From Paenibacillus sinensis (GTDB lineage: Bacteria > Bacillota > Bacilli > Paenibacillales > Paenibacillaceae): a stretch of DNA of 64,000 nucleotides. A program made the position numbers and the translations under genes. The notes under the pieces are model-generated. The model worked only from the letters and a program-made list of their open reading frames with translations, was not told the origin of the DNA and did not search any database. Every line of letters starts with the position of its first letter. Position 1 is the first letter of the stretch. The DNA is taken from NCBI RefSeq assembly GCF_019904155.1, contig NZ_JAHCMB010000048.1, positions 38,097 through 102,096 on the forward strand. The letters are read 5' to 3'. Below are positions 41,854 through 52,017 of the stretch, one piece after another.

Positions 41854-43562
41854 GCAGAATGGACCGGAAAGGGTATGCCGCTATGTTCGGACCCACGACG
41901 GGAGATGCGGTCCGGTTGGCCGATACCGATTTGTGGGCAGAAATCGAACGGGACTATACCCGGTACGGCGATGAATGCAAATTCGGCGGGGGCAAGGTCA
42001 TCCGCGATGGTATGGGCCAATCCTCCGGCGCCTTGCGAAGCGACGGAGTGCTCGACACCATCATTACAGGCGCTGTGATTATCGATCATTGGGGAATTAT
42101 TAAAGCGGACATTGGCTTGAAGGATGGACTCATTGCCGGTATAGGGAAAGGAGGGAATCCGGATGTGATGGACGGCGTTGATCCCGGCATGATTATAGGG
42201 GCCAGCACGGAGGTTATCGCTGCGGAAGGGAAAATCGTAACGGCTGGCGGAATTGACGCCCATATCCATTTCATATGTCCCCAGCAGATCGAAACGGCAT
42301 TGTCCTCGGGAGTGACGACGATGATTGGAGGAGGGACAGGACCGGCTACCGGGACCAATGCTACGACATGCACACCGGGTGCCTGGCATATGGCGCGGAT
42401 GCTGGAAGCGGCGGAGGCCTTTCCGATGAACCTGGGATTCACAGGGAAAGGCAACGCTTCCGAGCCGGGTCCGCTTCGGGAGCAGATCGAGGCGGGCGCG
42501 ATCGGTCTTAAGCTGCACGAAGACTGGGGAACAACACCTGCCGCAATCGATACCTGTCTCCAGGTGGCGGATGAGTATGACATCCAGGTCGCAATCCATA
42601 CGGATACCCTTAACGAGGCCGGATTTCTGGAGGACACCCTTCGGGCGATTGGCGGCAGAACGATTCATACCTATCATACGGAAGGAGCGGGAGGGGGCCA
42701 TGCGCCCGATATTATCCGTGCCGCTTCCGCGCTGAATGTGCTGCCTTCTTCGACAAATCCGACGCGTCCGTTCACGGTCAACACGATCGAGGAGCATCTC
42801 GACATGCTGATGGTCTGCCATCATCTGGACAGCAGGCTTCCCGAGGATGTGGCGTTCGCGGATTCGAGAATCCGCCCGGAGACCATCGCGGCGGAAGATA
42901 TTTTGCACGATATGGGCGTATTCAGCATGATTAGTTCCGATTCGCAGGCAATGGGACGGGTTGGCGAGGTCATCATGCGAACTTGGCAGACTGCGGACAA
43001 GATGAAACGCCAGCGCGGCCCGCTGGCTCCGGATACGGACAGCGACAACTTCCGGATTAAGCGATATATCGCCAAATACACGATCAATCCCGCGATCACA
43101 CACGGCGTATCCCATCTGGTCGGCTCGGTCGAGCCCGGCAAGTTCGCCGATCTGGCGATTTGGACACCGATGTTCTTTGGAGTTAAGCCCGATCTGGTGC
43201 TGAAAGGCGGGAGCATCGCCTATGCGCAAATGGGCGATCCCAACGCTTCCATTCCGACTCCCCAGCCCGTGATGGGCAGACCGATGTTCGCTTCATTCGG
43301 GAAGGCGATGGAGGGGACATCCATTACCTTCGTATCCGAAGCTGCTTATGCGGCGGGAATAGCGGACAAGCTGGGGCTGCAAAAAAGAGTGGAGCCGGTG
43401 AGGAATTGCCGGAGTGTTACGAAGAAGGACATGATTCACAATGACCGAACCCCGAAGATCGAAGTGGACCCCGAAACTTACAAGGTAACCGTTGACGGTG
43501 AGCCGGCCGTATGTAAGCCGGCGAACACGGTTCCTATGGCGCAGCGATACTTCCTGTTCTGA
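41850..43562 (+). CDS. ureC: Urease alpha (catalytic) subunit
   Basis: A 570-residue catalytic subunit. The nickel ligands are present: HIHFICP (two His), the carbamylated Lys in GLKLHEDWG, the His in AIHTDTLNE and [12 protein letters not shown], and the Asp in DSQAMGR. The flap region VCHHLDS is also present. Length is typical. It begins in an ATGA overlap with ureB; longer in-frame starts within ureB are rejected. With UreA and UreB it forms the urease trimer. Activation needs the accessory proteins encoded downstream. The enzyme gives the cell ammonia from urea and can raise pH. Confidence 0.97.
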   Translation: MSRMDRKGYAAMFGPTTGDAVRLADTDLWAEIERDYTRYGDECKFGGGKVIRDGMGQSSGALRSDGVLDTIITGAVIIDHWGIIKADIGLKDGLIAGIGKGGNPDVMDGVDPGMIIGASTEVIAAEGKIVTAGGIDAHIHFICPQQIETALSSGVTTMIGGGTGPATGTNATTCTPGAWHMARMLEAAEAFPMNLGFTGKGNASEPGPLREQIEAGAIGLKLHEDWGTTPAAIDTCLQVADEYDIQVAIHTDTLNEAGFLEDTLRAIGGRTIHTYHTEGAGGGHAPDIIRAASALNVLPSSTNPTRPFTVNTIEEHLDMLMVCHHLDSRLPEDVAFADSRIRPETIAAEDILHDMGVFSMISSDSQAMGRVGEVIMRTWQTADKMKRQRGPLAPDTDSDNFRIKRYIAKYTINPAITHGVSHLVGSVEPGKFADLAIWTPMFFGVKPDLVLKGGSIAYAQMGDPNASIPTPQPVMGRPMFASFGKAMEGTSITFVSEAAYAAGIADKLGLQKRVEPVRNCRSVTKKDMIHNDRTPKIEVDPETYKVTVDGEPAVCKPANTVPMAQRYFLF

Positions 43563-43616
43563 TAAGACAAGAAGGGAGGCCTGGGTGCAAGCTCGAATGT
43601 GATTGGGGGAGAAAGA

Positions 43617-44297
43617 ATGTCTTGGCTCGCGATTCAACAGATGTTGGACTCAGCCATTCCGATTGGCGGATTTGCCCATTCATTCGGACTGGAGACGGCG
43701 GTACAGGAAGGTAGGATTCGTCATTCAGGCGACCTGGAGGAATTTGTGGGCACTTTGATTTTACAGAACTGGGCCACCGCCGATGCGATGGTTGTGAAGG
43801 CCATCTATGAAGATGCTCCCGGCGGGGAGTGGAGCCATGCCTTCGAGATCGAGCGTCTGGTTCATCTGCAGAAGATCAGCTCCGAATCCAGACAGGGAGC
43901 GGAAAAAATGGGCAGGCGGCTCCTTCGGCTGGCTGCGTCGATTCATCCCTTACTCGACTGGTCTCCTATGCTGCGAGGCTATGAGGCTGGAGATTGCCTG
44001 GCCACGCATCCCTTTGTCCACGGTTTCGTCAGTTATCGCTTGGGCAGTCCGCTGGATCAGGCTGTTCAAGGTTATTTGTACAGCTGCGTCGTAACCGCTG
44101 TGGGCAGCGCGCTTCGGCTGTTGTCTATCGGGCAGACCGAAGGACAAGTTCTGATCGCCCGCTTGTTCCCCTTGATCGGGCAGGGATGGAAGATCACCCA
44201 GAGTCTTCCGTCCGAAGACGTGTATACCAACTCGCCTGCCGCAGAGCGGTATGCCATCTGTCATGAAACCTTATATTCCAGACTGTTTATGTCATAA
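43617..44297 (+). CDS. ureF: Urease accessory protein UreF
   Basis: A 226-residue accessory protein acting with UreD and UreG to load nickel into urease. The family start [21 protein letters not shown] (near residue 10) is clear, as is the C-terminal [13 protein letters not shown] region. GGGGGAG lies 8 bases before ATG 43617. It follows ureC after 54 bases. In many clusters ureE stands between ureC and ureF; here no open frame of that kind exists in the gap. It is cytosolic. Confidence 0.93.
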   Translation: MSWLAIQQMLDSAIPIGGFAHSFGLETAVQEGRIRHSGDLEEFVGTLILQNWATADAMVVKAIYEDAPGGEWSHAFEIERLVHLQKISSESRQGAEKMGRRLLRLAASIHPLLDWSPMLRGYEAGDCLATHPFVHGFVSYRLGSPLDQAVQGYLYSCVVTAVGSALRLLSIGQTEGQVLIARLFPLIGQGWKITQSLPSEDVYTNSPAAERYAICHETLYSRLFMS

Positions 44298-44323
44298 ATC
44301 ATAGAAGAACGGGAGGAAATGCA

Positions 44324-45007
44324 ATGTGTCAAGGACAAGGACATCATCATCATGATTGGTTTCAGCCGGTATTTCAAGGGAAGCGGCCGATGCGAATCGG
44401 GATTGGCGGGCCTGTTGGTTCCGGCAAGACCGCGCTTATCGAAATGATCGCCCGAGAACTTGGAGACAAGTACAGCCTGGCCGTGATTACCAATGACATC
44501 TATACGAAGGAAGACGCCCGAATTCTTCTGAATACCGGGGTTCTGCCGGAGGAACGTATAATCGGAGTGGAGACAGGGGGATGTCCGCATACCGCCATCC
44601 GGGAGGATGCCTCCATGAACTTCGAAGCGGTAATGGAATTGGAGGAAAGGTTCTCCGATCTGCAGATTATATTGATCGAAAGCGGTGGCGACAACCTGGC
44701 CGCCACGTTCAGCCCCGAATTGGTGGATCGGTTCATCTACATTATAGATGTAGCGCAGGGCGAGAAAATTCCCCGGAAGGGGGGTCCCGGAATTATGCGG
44801 TCGGATCTCCTGATTATTAATAAGACCGATCTTGCCCCGCATGTGGGTGCCAGCCTTGAAGTGATGGAAGAGGATACGAAACGAATGCGCTCCTTCCGGC
44901 CCTATGTGTTCTCCAATATGTTCGGCGGGGAGGGCGTTGCGGATATCTTATCTTGGGTAGAGCATGAATTGCAGCATGCCAACCATATCGCCCATGAGCA
45001 TTCCTGA
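44324..45007 (+). CDS. ureG: Urease accessory GTPase UreG with His-rich N-terminus
   Basis: A 227-residue SIMIBI GTPase that delivers nickel to apo-urease. The P-loop is GPVGSGKT (near residue 29), the nickel-binding Cys-Pro-His is in [15 protein letters not shown] near 84, [15 protein letters not shown] follows, and NKTDL is the guanine motif. Ahead of the core stands H-H-H-H-D within the first 12 residues, an added metal-binding stretch seen in some UreG proteins. The cluster has no ureE, so this stretch may take over part of the nickel-chaperone role. GGGAGG precedes the ATG. The end overlaps ureD. Confidence 0.95.
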   Translation: MCQGQGHHHHDWFQPVFQGKRPMRIGIGGPVGSGKTALIEMIARELGDKYSLAVITNDIYTKEDARILLNTGVLPEERIIGVETGGCPHTAIREDASMNFEAVMELEERFSDLQIILIESGGDNLAATFSPELVDRFIYIIDVAQGEKIPRKGGPGIMRSDLLIINKTDLAPHVGASLEVMEEDTKRMRSFRPYVFSNMFGGEGVADILSWVEHELQHANHIAHEHS

Positions 45008-45842
45008 ATACTCCCTGCCCGAATCGACCTTTCTTCGCGCTTCTTTTTCACTTAGAGGGGGGAAGACCGAGGCGATTGAGCGTTATCATACGGCCCCGGT
45101 CAAAATCGCCAAGCTGTTTCGTTTTCCCGACGAATTAGGAGTAATTGTGATGGATTCATCTCCGGGAATGCTGGGCAACGACCGATATGTGATGGAATGG
45201 GAGGCTGGGCAAGACACGCGAGTGGTCTTAACCAACCAAAGCTTTACGAAAGTTCATCCCTGTGAATACGGCCAAAAGGCTTCCATGCTGCAGCGCTTTC
45301 GTCTGGGTTCGGGTTCCTGCATCGAAGTCATGATGGAACCCGTCATGCTGTACCGGGATGCCGCTTATGAGAATGACACTGTGGTGGAACTGCAAAAAGG
45401 GTCGGTCTGGATGCAGGGAGAGGTGTTGTGTCCCGGACGTATTTTGCGCGGCGAGTCCTTTGTATACCGCAGATTGGACAACCGTCTCCGGGTTTATTCC
45501 GAGGGCCGGCTGATATTTCATCAACGTCAGGTGGTGCTCCCGGAGCAGCAGGCAATCGAAGCGACAGGGTCATGGGAAGACTTTAGCCACACCGGCACGT
45601 TCTATGTATTCTCGGACGGCGTTACTCCGAAACTGCTCGAGGATGTAAGACAGGCGCTTCAGAAAGCCCCGAGCAGATTGGGAACGGAAATTCTCTCGTG
45701 CGCTTCGCTTACTTACACACAAGGTCTCGTCGTAACGGGCTACTCGAAGTCGGCATGGATTTTGCAGGAGCTGCTGAAAGAGGTGTGGAGCGAGGTGCGA
45801 AAGTCCCTTTTGGGGCTCCCTCCTCTGCACTGGTACAAATAA
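44964..45842 (+). CDS. ureD: Urease accessory protein UreD (UreH)
   Basis: A protein of up to 292 residues, the scaffold that binds urease together with UreF and UreG. Visible family segments are a K-x-x-R-F-P-D-E-L-G start region, [20 protein letters not shown] near residue 63, [10 protein letters not shown], and the central [12 protein letters not shown]. It overlaps ureG by 44 bases if ATG 44964 is used, or 14 if ATG 44994 is used; neither has a strong ribosome site, so coupling to ureG translation is likely. It is the last gene before a terminator and completes the set A-B-C-F-G-D. Confidence 0.9.
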   Translation: MNCSMPTISPMSIPEYSLPESTFLRASFSLRGGKTEAIERYHTAPVKIAKLFRFPDELGVIVMDSSPGMLGNDRYVMEWEAGQDTRVVLTNQSFTKVHPCEYGQKASMLQRFRLGSGSCIEVMMEPVMLYRDAAYENDTVVELQKGSVWMQGEVLCPGRILRGESFVYRRLDNRLRVYSEGRLIFHQRQVVLPEQQAIEATGSWEDFSHTGTFYVFSDGVTPKLLEDVRQALQKAPSRLGTEILSCASLTYTQGLVVTGYSKSAWILQELLKEVWSEVRKSLLGLPPLHWYK

Positions 45843-45869
45843 GCTTGGCGTACGGAACAATAAATCGAT

Positions 45870-45915
45870 AGCCCGCCGTAAGGACAAGGAAAGTGTCCTG
45901 TAAGGCGGGCTGTTT
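45870..45915 (+). terminator. Terminator of the urease operon
   Basis: AGCCCGCC (45870-45877) pairs with GGCGGGCT (45904-45911), with an inner AGGACA/TGTCCT stem, followed by GTTTG. The rest of the gap to 46162 shows no clear feature apart from an AT-rich stretch just before the next gene. Confidence 0.75.
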
Positions 45916-46162
45916 GTCGTCTCTGGCGTCTTGCGGATAGAGCGCGATGGATAAAAAAACGCCGTCATCATCATTGGCGGCCCGGGGGAACGAAACCGTC
46001 AAGAGGTACGGCGAGAAAATAGGGAGTATTTCATGCTTGTTATTACCCTGCGCGTTATCCTGCGAATCATGAGCCTCTAAAAGGGTTTGGTCTTTTCTTT
46101 GAAAATATGCGACTATAAAATAGTAACAAACACAGACTGACCGCATATGGAGGACTGCAAGC

Positions 46163-48229
46163 ATGAGAGAACTGAAGAACGGCGTGTTCCCGGCGGTGTG
46201 CCCGCTGGATTGTCCCGACACTTGCGGACTTCTTGTTCATAAGAAAGACGGCAAAATCGAAAAGGTGACAGGGAATCCGGAGCATCCGGTGACCCGGGGA
46301 GCCATCTGCAACAAGGTCCGACATATGGCGGAGCGCGTCCATCACCCGGAGCGGCTGACAACGCCATTGCGGAGGGTGGGTCCCAAGGGAGAAGGCCGCT
46401 TCGAGGCGATCTCCTGGGATGAGGCGATTGCCGAAATCGCCGGAACCTTCTCCCGGCTGTCGGAGGAATACGGGCCGGAGAGCATCCTGCCTTACAGCTT
46501 CTACGGCAATATGGGCATACTCAGTGTTGAGGGCATGGATCGGCGTTTCTTCAATGCACTTGGCGCCAGCCGGCTGGAGCAGACGATCTGCAACTCCGCC
46601 GGAAGCGCGGGCTGGAAATATACGATGGGCTTCGGCGGCGGAACAAGTCCCGAGGATATTGTGAATGCCGATCTGATCCTCGTATGGGGCGGCAATATCG
46701 TCAGCACGAACATGCATCAGGTTGTACTCGCTGAGCAGGCTCGCAAGAAGGGGGCCAAGGTGGTCGTGATCGACGTTCACCGGAACCGGACCGCCCAATG
46801 GGGAGACTGGTTCCTGCCGCTGTATCCCGGAACGGACACGGCGCTCGCCCTTGGCATCATGCATATTCTGTTCCGTGACGGGCTGACGGATGAAAGCTTC
46901 CTGGCCGCTTACACAACCGGACATGAAGAGCTGCGACAGCAGGCGGAGGAATATACGCCTGAGGCGGTATCCGCGATTACGGGCATTACCGCTGCTGACA
47001 TCGAGCGTCTGGCCCGGATGTACGGGGAAGCAGCGGTGTCCTACATTCATATCGGCAACGGACTGCAGCATCACGATAACGGCGGCATGTCGGTGCGCAC
47101 GATTTCCTGCCTGCCGGCACTGACCGGACAGTGGCTCAAGCCCGGCGGGGGAGCGTACAAGTCCAACGGCGCCTATGCCTCAATGAACGCTCGCGCTCTG
47201 GAGCGCCCCGATCTGCGTCCGAATCCGCGGGCGCGCAGCATCAACATGAACCGGATCGGGGAAGCGCTGGAAATGACGGAGCAGCCCATAAAAGCCTTAT
47301 TCGTCTACTGCAGCAATCCGCTTGTCGTCGCACCCGATCTGGAGCGGGTGAAGCGCGGCTTTGAACGGGAGGATCTGTTCACCGTCGTGCATGATCTGTT
47401 CCTGACCGATACGGCGAAATACGCCGATCTGGTGCTGCCGGCAACCTCCACCTTCGAGAATACCGATCTGTACAGCTCTTACTGGCATCATTACGTCCAG
47501 CTTCAGGAGCCGGTGCTTGAACCGCCGGGAGACTGCAAGAGCAACTTTGAAGTATTCGCTCTCCTTGGACAAGCCATGGGCTTCGATGATGAGGCGTTCC
47601 GTGTCACGGAGGAAAATATGATCCGGGAAGCGCTGGACTATCCGCGTAATCCCTATCTGAACGGCGTGACGCTGCAACGGCTGAAGGAAGAGCGGTTCGT
47701 GAAGCTGGATATGTCGCCCAAAGCTCAGTACCTGGAGCGCTTAACCACGCCTTCCGGCAAAATAGAGCTCTTCTCACGGGCGATGGAGAATGCGGGTCTG
47801 CCCCCGCTTCCTACCTATTCGCCGCTTGTCGAAGGCTATGACGGACTGCGGCGGCCTTCGCCGGATGAGAAGTATCCGCTGATGTTTATTTCGCCGCCCA
47901 ATCACAATTTCCTGAACTCCACCTTCGCCAATACGATGAAGCATCAGGCTCTGGAGAAGCGGCCGACGCTGCAGATTCATCCGGAGGACGCGGCGGCGCG
48001 CGGCATCGAGGACGGCGCTGAGGTTAAGGTGTACAATGACCGGGGTGTCATTGAGATATGGGCTTTGGTGACCGACAGGATGCTTCCGGGAACGGTCTTC
48101 AGCCAGGGGCTGTGGTGGGAAGGGCAGGACCGTCCGCAGCGCAGCAATGTGCTCACCCCGGACAGGCTAAGCGATATGGGGAAAGGGGCCACCTTTTTCT
48201 CCACCACAGTGCAGGTGAGGCTGCGTTAA
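46163..48229 (+). CDS. Molybdopterin oxidoreductase with [4Fe-4S] cluster (YoaE-like)
   Basis: A 688-residue member of the DMSO reductase/formate dehydrogenase superfamily. Cys13, Cys17, Cys21 and Cys49 (C-x3-C-x3-C-x27-C, in CPLDCPDTC) hold an N-terminal FeS cluster. The bis-MGD binding core follows, with VWGGNIVSTN near residue 174 and the C-terminal molydopterin-dinucleotide domain from about 570. No Tat signal peptide is seen, so it is cytosolic. It resembles Bacillus YoaE; the substrate is unknown. GGAGG lies upstream of the ATG. The mobA-like gene needed for its cofactor is about 11 kb away. Confidence 0.85.
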   Translation: MRELKNGVFPAVCPLDCPDTCGLLVHKKDGKIEKVTGNPEHPVTRGAICNKVRHMAERVHHPERLTTPLRRVGPKGEGRFEAISWDEAIAEIAGTFSRLSEEYGPESILPYSFYGNMGILSVEGMDRRFFNALGASRLEQTICNSAGSAGWKYTMGFGGGTSPEDIVNADLILVWGGNIVSTNMHQVVLAEQARKKGAKVVVIDVHRNRTAQWGDWFLPLYPGTDTALALGIMHILFRDGLTDESFLAAYTTGHEELRQQAEEYTPEAVSAITGITAADIERLARMYGEAAVSYIHIGNGLQHHDNGGMSVRTISCLPALTGQWLKPGGGAYKSNGAYASMNARALERPDLRPNPRARSINMNRIGEALEMTEQPIKALFVYCSNPLVVAPDLERVKRGFEREDLFTVVHDLFLTDTAKYADLVLPATSTFENTDLYSSYWHHYVQLQEPVLEPPGDCKSNFEVFALLGQAMGFDDEAFRVTEENMIREALDYPRNPYLNGVTLQRLKEERFVKLDMSPKAQYLERLTTPSGKIELFSRAMENAGLPPLPTYSPLVEGYDGLRRPSPDEKYPLMFISPPNHNFLNSTFANTMKHQALEKRPTLQIHPEDAAARGIEDGAEVKVYNDRGVIEIWALVTDRMLPGTVFSQGLWWEGQDRPQRSNVLTPDRLSDMGKGATFFSTTVQVRLR

Positions 48230-48320
48230 TGCGGCAATGCGAAGGCTTGCCCAATACATCGGTTAAACGTAATACTATATAGAATTAGTGACATATAGAT
48301 TACAGGGGATGTATGGGCAG

Positions 48321-49541
48321 ATGAGGTTTTTGGACAACTATCCTAGAGAAGTCAAAGTTTTTTTAATCGCAAGTCTGATTAATGCAACCGGCAGTTCCTT
48401 GATGTGGCCGCTGGTGACGATGTATGTATTCGATGAGCTGGGACGCAGCATGACGGACGCGGGATTCGTGATCCTGGTTCAATCGCTTGGCGGTATTCTG
48501 GGGCAGCTGCTGGGCGGGTCACTGTATCATAAGGTCGGCGTCAACCGGTTGATTGTCGGTTCGCTGGCGGTCAACGCCCTGACGCTGTTCGCACTCCCGG
48601 CTGCAAGCGCGAACTGGACCGCTTTTATCGTTACAATGGGGCTTATGGGACTGTTCAACGCGCTGTCCATGCCTGCGATTCAGGCGTTTGTCGGCTTTCG
48701 CTTCGCCTCGCAGCGAGCCCAGCTGTTCAATATTATTTATGTGGCCAACAATATCGGGGTGGCGATCGGCACGGCGCTGAGCGGCTTCCTCGCTGATATT
48801 TCCTATATGCTGAGCTTCGTGCTGAACGGCGCGACCTCCGCTGTTTTTGCGGCTTTTTTCTTTGTGTATCTCAGACGGGTCGGCGGTGCGTCAGGGCCGA
48901 TTCCGGCCGATGCCCGGAGGGTATCCTCCCGCCAGGAGTCGAACTGGAAGCTGATGCTGAATACGCGCATTTATCTATTCATGGCGCTGGGTTCGCTGTT
49001 TCTGCTGATCGGCAACTCGATCTGGAACACGGGAGTCTCGCCATTCATTATTTCGGAAGGCCTGCCGAAGAAATATTATGGCTTTCTGTGGACGCTTAAC
49101 GGTGTGCTGATCTTTGCCGCCCAGCCGCTGGTCTCGCTTATCCGGCGCCGCTTCGCGGCGGAGCCTTCGTCGCAGATGACGGCCAGCGCGATTTTTTACC
49201 TGCTTGGTTATGTGGTCATCCTGACCGTTCCAAGCTACGGAGGCATGCTGTGTGCAATGATACTGACAACGCTTGGAGAGATGCTGATTTCGCCGGCACA
49301 GCCGGCATTTATCTCCGATCATGCCGGCCGGAACGCGCCCTTCTATCTGGGTCTATCCGGCGGCATCGGCGCCGTCGGCCGGGTGCTGGGACCTCTGTTC
49401 ATGGGTGGCCTGTTCGATGAGGGCGGTCTTGCTCCGACCGCATGGCTTGCCTGTGCGATGGCGGTGCTGTCGGTCGGATTCTTCATCATTAATGCGTACG
49501 GCATCCGCCGCCGTCCGGCGGCTGGGGAGTCGGCTGCATAA
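48321..49541 (+). CDS. MFS transporter
   Basis: A 406-residue major facilitator protein with about twelve helices. The loop after helix 2 carries a degenerate motif A (GGSLYHKVGVNRLIVGS), and the helix 4-6 region is typical for drug or metabolite exporters of the DHA1 type. GGGG stands before the ATGs at 48309 and 48321; the latter has workable spacing and is preferred. It lies 91 bases after the molybdopterin enzyme gene with no terminator seen, so co-transcription is possible. The substrate is unknown. Confidence 0.82.
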   Translation: MRFLDNYPREVKVFLIASLINATGSSLMWPLVTMYVFDELGRSMTDAGFVILVQSLGGILGQLLGGSLYHKVGVNRLIVGSLAVNALTLFALPAASANWTAFIVTMGLMGLFNALSMPAIQAFVGFRFASQRAQLFNIIYVANNIGVAIGTALSGFLADISYMLSFVLNGATSAVFAAFFFVYLRRVGGASGPIPADARRVSSRQESNWKLMLNTRIYLFMALGSLFLLIGNSIWNTGVSPFIISEGLPKKYYGFLWTLNGVLIFAAQPLVSLIRRRFAAEPSSQMTASAIFYLLGYVVILTVPSYGGMLCAMILTTLGEMLISPAQPAFISDHAGRNAPFYLGLSGGIGAVGRVLGPLFMGGLFDEGGLAPTAWLACAMAVLSVGFFIINAYGIRRRPAAGESAA

Positions 49542-49642
49542 AAGCCTTAAAGGCTTTTGCAAATGATCAGGGGGTGGCAGGTACGATCCCGCCTCTCCGC
49601 AATCATTCGCAGAGCTGTTCAAATGCAAGGGGGAACTGACCA

Positions 49643-50143
49643 ATGTTTCGAACAGACACGGAACCGCTGCTGATCCGTCCGTCCGAATTTCACGACGTTC
49701 GTGAGCTCATCACGCTGGACCATCTGATCTGGAACGAGGATACCGCTCCCGCGGCTCTCTCCTGGCGCTCCAGCGAGGAATATTTGCTGCACGCGCCGCC
49801 CGGCTCCCAGCTCGTGGCGCTCAAAGGCGGCTCGCTATGCGGCTATCTGGGCTTCGGATGTCCTACCAGCCACCGATGCAACCGGCATGTCTACGAGATC
49901 TACATAGCCGTTCATCCCGACTGGCAGCGGCAGGGAGTCGGCAGCTCCCTGATCGAAGCGATGAAGAAGCTGGCGGCGGAGGCAGGCGTGCGCAAGCTGA
50001 GACTTCGCGCGCTGTCCTGTAATGTGCAGGCGCTGGCCTTTTACGGGAAATGCGGATTTACCGAGGAGGGCCGGCTGCGCGAGGAATTCTACCTGGCGGG
50101 CCGCTATGTGGACGAGGTATTCATGAGCTATAGGCTCGTGTAG
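49643..50143 (+). CDS. GNAT family N-acetyltransferase
   Basis: A 166-residue acetyl-CoA-dependent transferase. The acetyl-CoA binding motif Q-R-Q-G-V-G-S-S-L near residue 92 (R/Q-x-x-G-x-G/A) follows IYIAVHPDW, and the closing LSCNVQALAFYGKCGFTEEGRLREEF is characteristic of the fold. AAGGGGGAA precedes the ATG. The acceptor cannot be predicted. It is followed after 31 bases by a MOSC-domain gene on the same strand. Confidence 0.88.
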   Translation: MFRTDTEPLLIRPSEFHDVRELITLDHLIWNEDTAPAALSWRSSEEYLLHAPPGSQLVALKGGSLCGYLGFGCPTSHRCNRHVYEIYIAVHPDWQRQGVGSSLIEAMKKLAAEAGVRKLRLRALSCNVQALAFYGKCGFTEEGRLREEFYLAGRYVDEVFMSYRLV

Positions 50144-50174
50144 AAACGAACGGACAGCTGAGAGGAGATCAATC

Positions 50175-50816
50175 GTGAATATTCAGTCCTTGAATGTAGG
50201 AATGCCTGTTGAAGTGTCGTACCGGGATAAGCCGCTCCAAACCGGCATTTACAAAGTTCCGGTATCGGGACCGCTGCCTCTGACTACCGCCGGGCTGGCC
50301 GGAGACGGACAGGCCGATCTCGTTAACCACGGCGGGCCGGACAAGGCTGTATGCGTGTATCCTTCAGAGCATTACGCTTATTGGGAGAGCTGGCTCGGCC
50401 GGAAGCTGGACCCATCAGCTTTCGGGGAGAACGCCACTACCTCCGGCCTTCTGGAGACGGAGGTATGCATCGGCGATATTTATGAGATCGGCACCGCGCT
50501 TGTGCAGGTGAGCCAGCCCCGCTATCCATGCTTCAAGCTCGCGCAGAAGCACGGGCCGGCCGACATGCCGGCAGAGGTGCTGAAGACGGGCTACAGCGGC
50601 TTCTATCTCCGCGTGCTGCGGGAAGGCGAAATCGCCGCCGGCTCCGAGGTAATCAAGGTGGCGTCCGGCGAGGCAAACGCAACGATCGCGCGGGTGTTGC
50701 ATCTTATGGGAGCGGGACGCGGCGACAAGGAGGGCCTTCGTGAAATGCTTGACGTAGAGGCCTTGGCGGCCGGCATCCGCGATTCGTTCCGCAAACGGCT
50801 GGAAGAGGCGCAGTAG
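50175..50816 (+). CDS. MOSC domain protein (YiiM/YflK-like)
   Basis: A 213-residue MOSC-domain protein. NHGGPDKAVCVYPSEHYAYW near residue 54, FGENATTSGLLE near 83 and PRYPCFKLA near 117 with the conserved cysteine mark the family. MOSC proteins such as YiiM act with molybdenum cofactor in reducing N-hydroxylated compounds. The start is GTG 50175 with GAGGAG nearby. A molybdopterin oxidoreductase lies 2 kb upstream and mobA 9 kb downstream, in agreement with a molybdenum theme. It probably shares an mRNA with the GNAT gene. Confidence 0.87.
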   Translation: MNIQSLNVGMPVEVSYRDKPLQTGIYKVPVSGPLPLTTAGLAGDGQADLVNHGGPDKAVCVYPSEHYAYWESWLGRKLDPSAFGENATTSGLLETEVCIGDIYEIGTALVQVSQPRYPCFKLAQKHGPADMPAEVLKTGYSGFYLRVLREGEIAAGSEVIKVASGEANATIARVLHLMGAGRGDKEGLREMLDVEALAAGIRDSFRKRLEEAQ

Positions 50817-51008
50817 GCTGACCGCCGCTTGAGCGCCTCGCTTCGCTCATTTCATGCTTTCGATTCCTGATGACGCCTTCTTGGAGGCAATGAACAGAAC
50901 GCATAAATAGTGGAGAACGATACGTCCGCCGTTCCGGTTCAGGATGCCGGCAAGCTCTTGGCTAAGGCGAGTCCGGTTCGCTTCAGGCGGCTCTCCCTGA
51001 CATTCCTC

Positions 51009-51557
51009 CTACCGCAGCATATTCCACTCCCTGCGCAGCATGCCGTACACGGCATGGTGAACATACCCTGACGGCAGCTTCTCCGCCTCCCGGACAATAC
51101 CTTCGAGCACAAAGCCAAGACGTTCCGGAATGGCACGGCTGGAGAGGTTCTCCGTCGCGCAGCGGATTTCCACCCGGTTCAGCTCCATTTCCAGCATGGC
51201 ATAATCAATGAAGACGCGGCATGCGCTCGTCATATAGCCCTTGCCCTCATAGCCTTGTCCGAGCCAGTAACCGATGTCGACCGAGCGATTATGCCAGTCG
51301 ATCTCGTGGAAGCCGATAATGCCCGCAAGCTGCTCGCGAATCCACAGCCCTGCGGTAAAGCCGCCGTTCTCGCTGCCCTGCTTGAGGGCACTTTTGATGA
51401 AGCTGGCCATATGGGCGGGTTCCGTTACGCCATCCACCCAGGGCAGCCAGCGCCGGAGCCGGGCTCTCGATTGCTCCACCAATTGAAACAGAGGTCCGGT
51501 CTGCTCCGACGCCAGCGGTTTCAATACAAGCTCATCATCGATGACAAAGTGAAACAA
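51009..51557 (-). CDS. RimJ/RimL-type GNAT acetyltransferase
   Basis: A 182-residue acetyltransferase similar to ribosomal-protein-serine acetyltransferases (Bacillus YdaF type). DIGYWLGQGYEGKGYMTSACRVFIDYA near residue 93 includes the acetyl-CoA loop G-Q-G-Y-E-G-K-G, and NRVEIRCATENLSSRAIPERLGFVLEG is the classic RimJ/L C-terminal motif. The start is TTG at 51557, seven bases after AAGGGGG. It is on the minus strand, convergent with the MOSC gene and close to a DUF2164 gene transcribed in the same direction. Confidence 0.87.
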   Translation of the reverse strand: MFHFVIDDELVLKPLASEQTGPLFQLVEQSRARLRRWLPWVDGVTEPAHMASFIKSALKQGSENGGFTAGLWIREQLAGIIGFHEIDWHNRSVDIGYWLGQGYEGKGYMTSACRVFIDYAMLEMELNRVEIRCATENLSSRAIPERLGFVLEGIVREAEKLPSGYVHHAVYGMLRREWNMLR

Positions 51558-51613
51558 GCTGACGCCCCCTTGAAATCATGTTTATCTCTTCAAACGCCGC
51601 CCGTGTCCGGGCG

Positions 51614-51865
51614 CTATCTTCGTTTGCTTGTCCATTCCAATGCGTATATATCCTCTTCGAGGCCCTGCATCCGCTGTTCCGCAAGTGTCCGGCAATCGCT
51701 GAGCGCCTGGTTGTACACAGCAGGTCCAAGCTCTCCCATGAAGAATTCCAGCATATTGTCGGCTGCAAGCCGTCCGATATTCTCCCCTCGCTCAAGCTCG
51801 AAATATTCCTGAATATGACCGAGTATGGCCTCGCGCTGATCCTGCGGCAGTTTGACTGGTTTCAT
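51614..51865 (-). CDS. DUF2164 family protein
   Basis: An 83-residue protein with the DUF2164 pattern: an N-terminal K-L-P-Q-D-Q-R-E-A-I-L-G-H-I-Q-E-Y-F, then RGENIGRLAADNMLEFFMGELGPAVYNQALSD. The function of the family is unknown. GGGGAGG stands 5 bases before the ATG at 51865 (minus strand); an ATG seven codons upstream contains the ribosome site and is rejected. It lies just upstream of the GNAT gene and likely shares a transcript with it. Confidence 0.8.
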   Translation of the reverse strand: MKPVKLPQDQREAILGHIQEYFELERGENIGRLAADNMLEFFMGELGPAVYNQALSDCRTLAEQRMQGLEEDIYALEWTSKRR

Positions 51866-51951
51866 CCCAACCTCCCCTTTCTGCATTCATGCTACTCCAT
51901 CCCCCGCCGGGAAGTCAAAGCACTTGTCCTGCAGGGTGGAATCCCATTTTA

Positions 51952-51980
51952 TTGAACATTAACTGCGTAACGGGTATATT
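51952..51980 (+). promoter_or_regulatory. Sigma-A promoter of glnS
   Basis: TTGAAC (51952-51957) and TATATT (51975-51980) are 17 bases apart. The leader is short, about 30 bases. No T-box leader is present. Confidence 0.65.
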
Positions 51981-52017
51981 AAGAAGACCAGACTTAAAGT
52001 AGGAAAGGTTGATTGCT

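Noticed and set aside
41607..43229. 540-codon open frame opposite ureC
   Set aside because: ureC is certain from its active-site motifs; the antisense frame is His/Arg-rich in the way typical of shadows.
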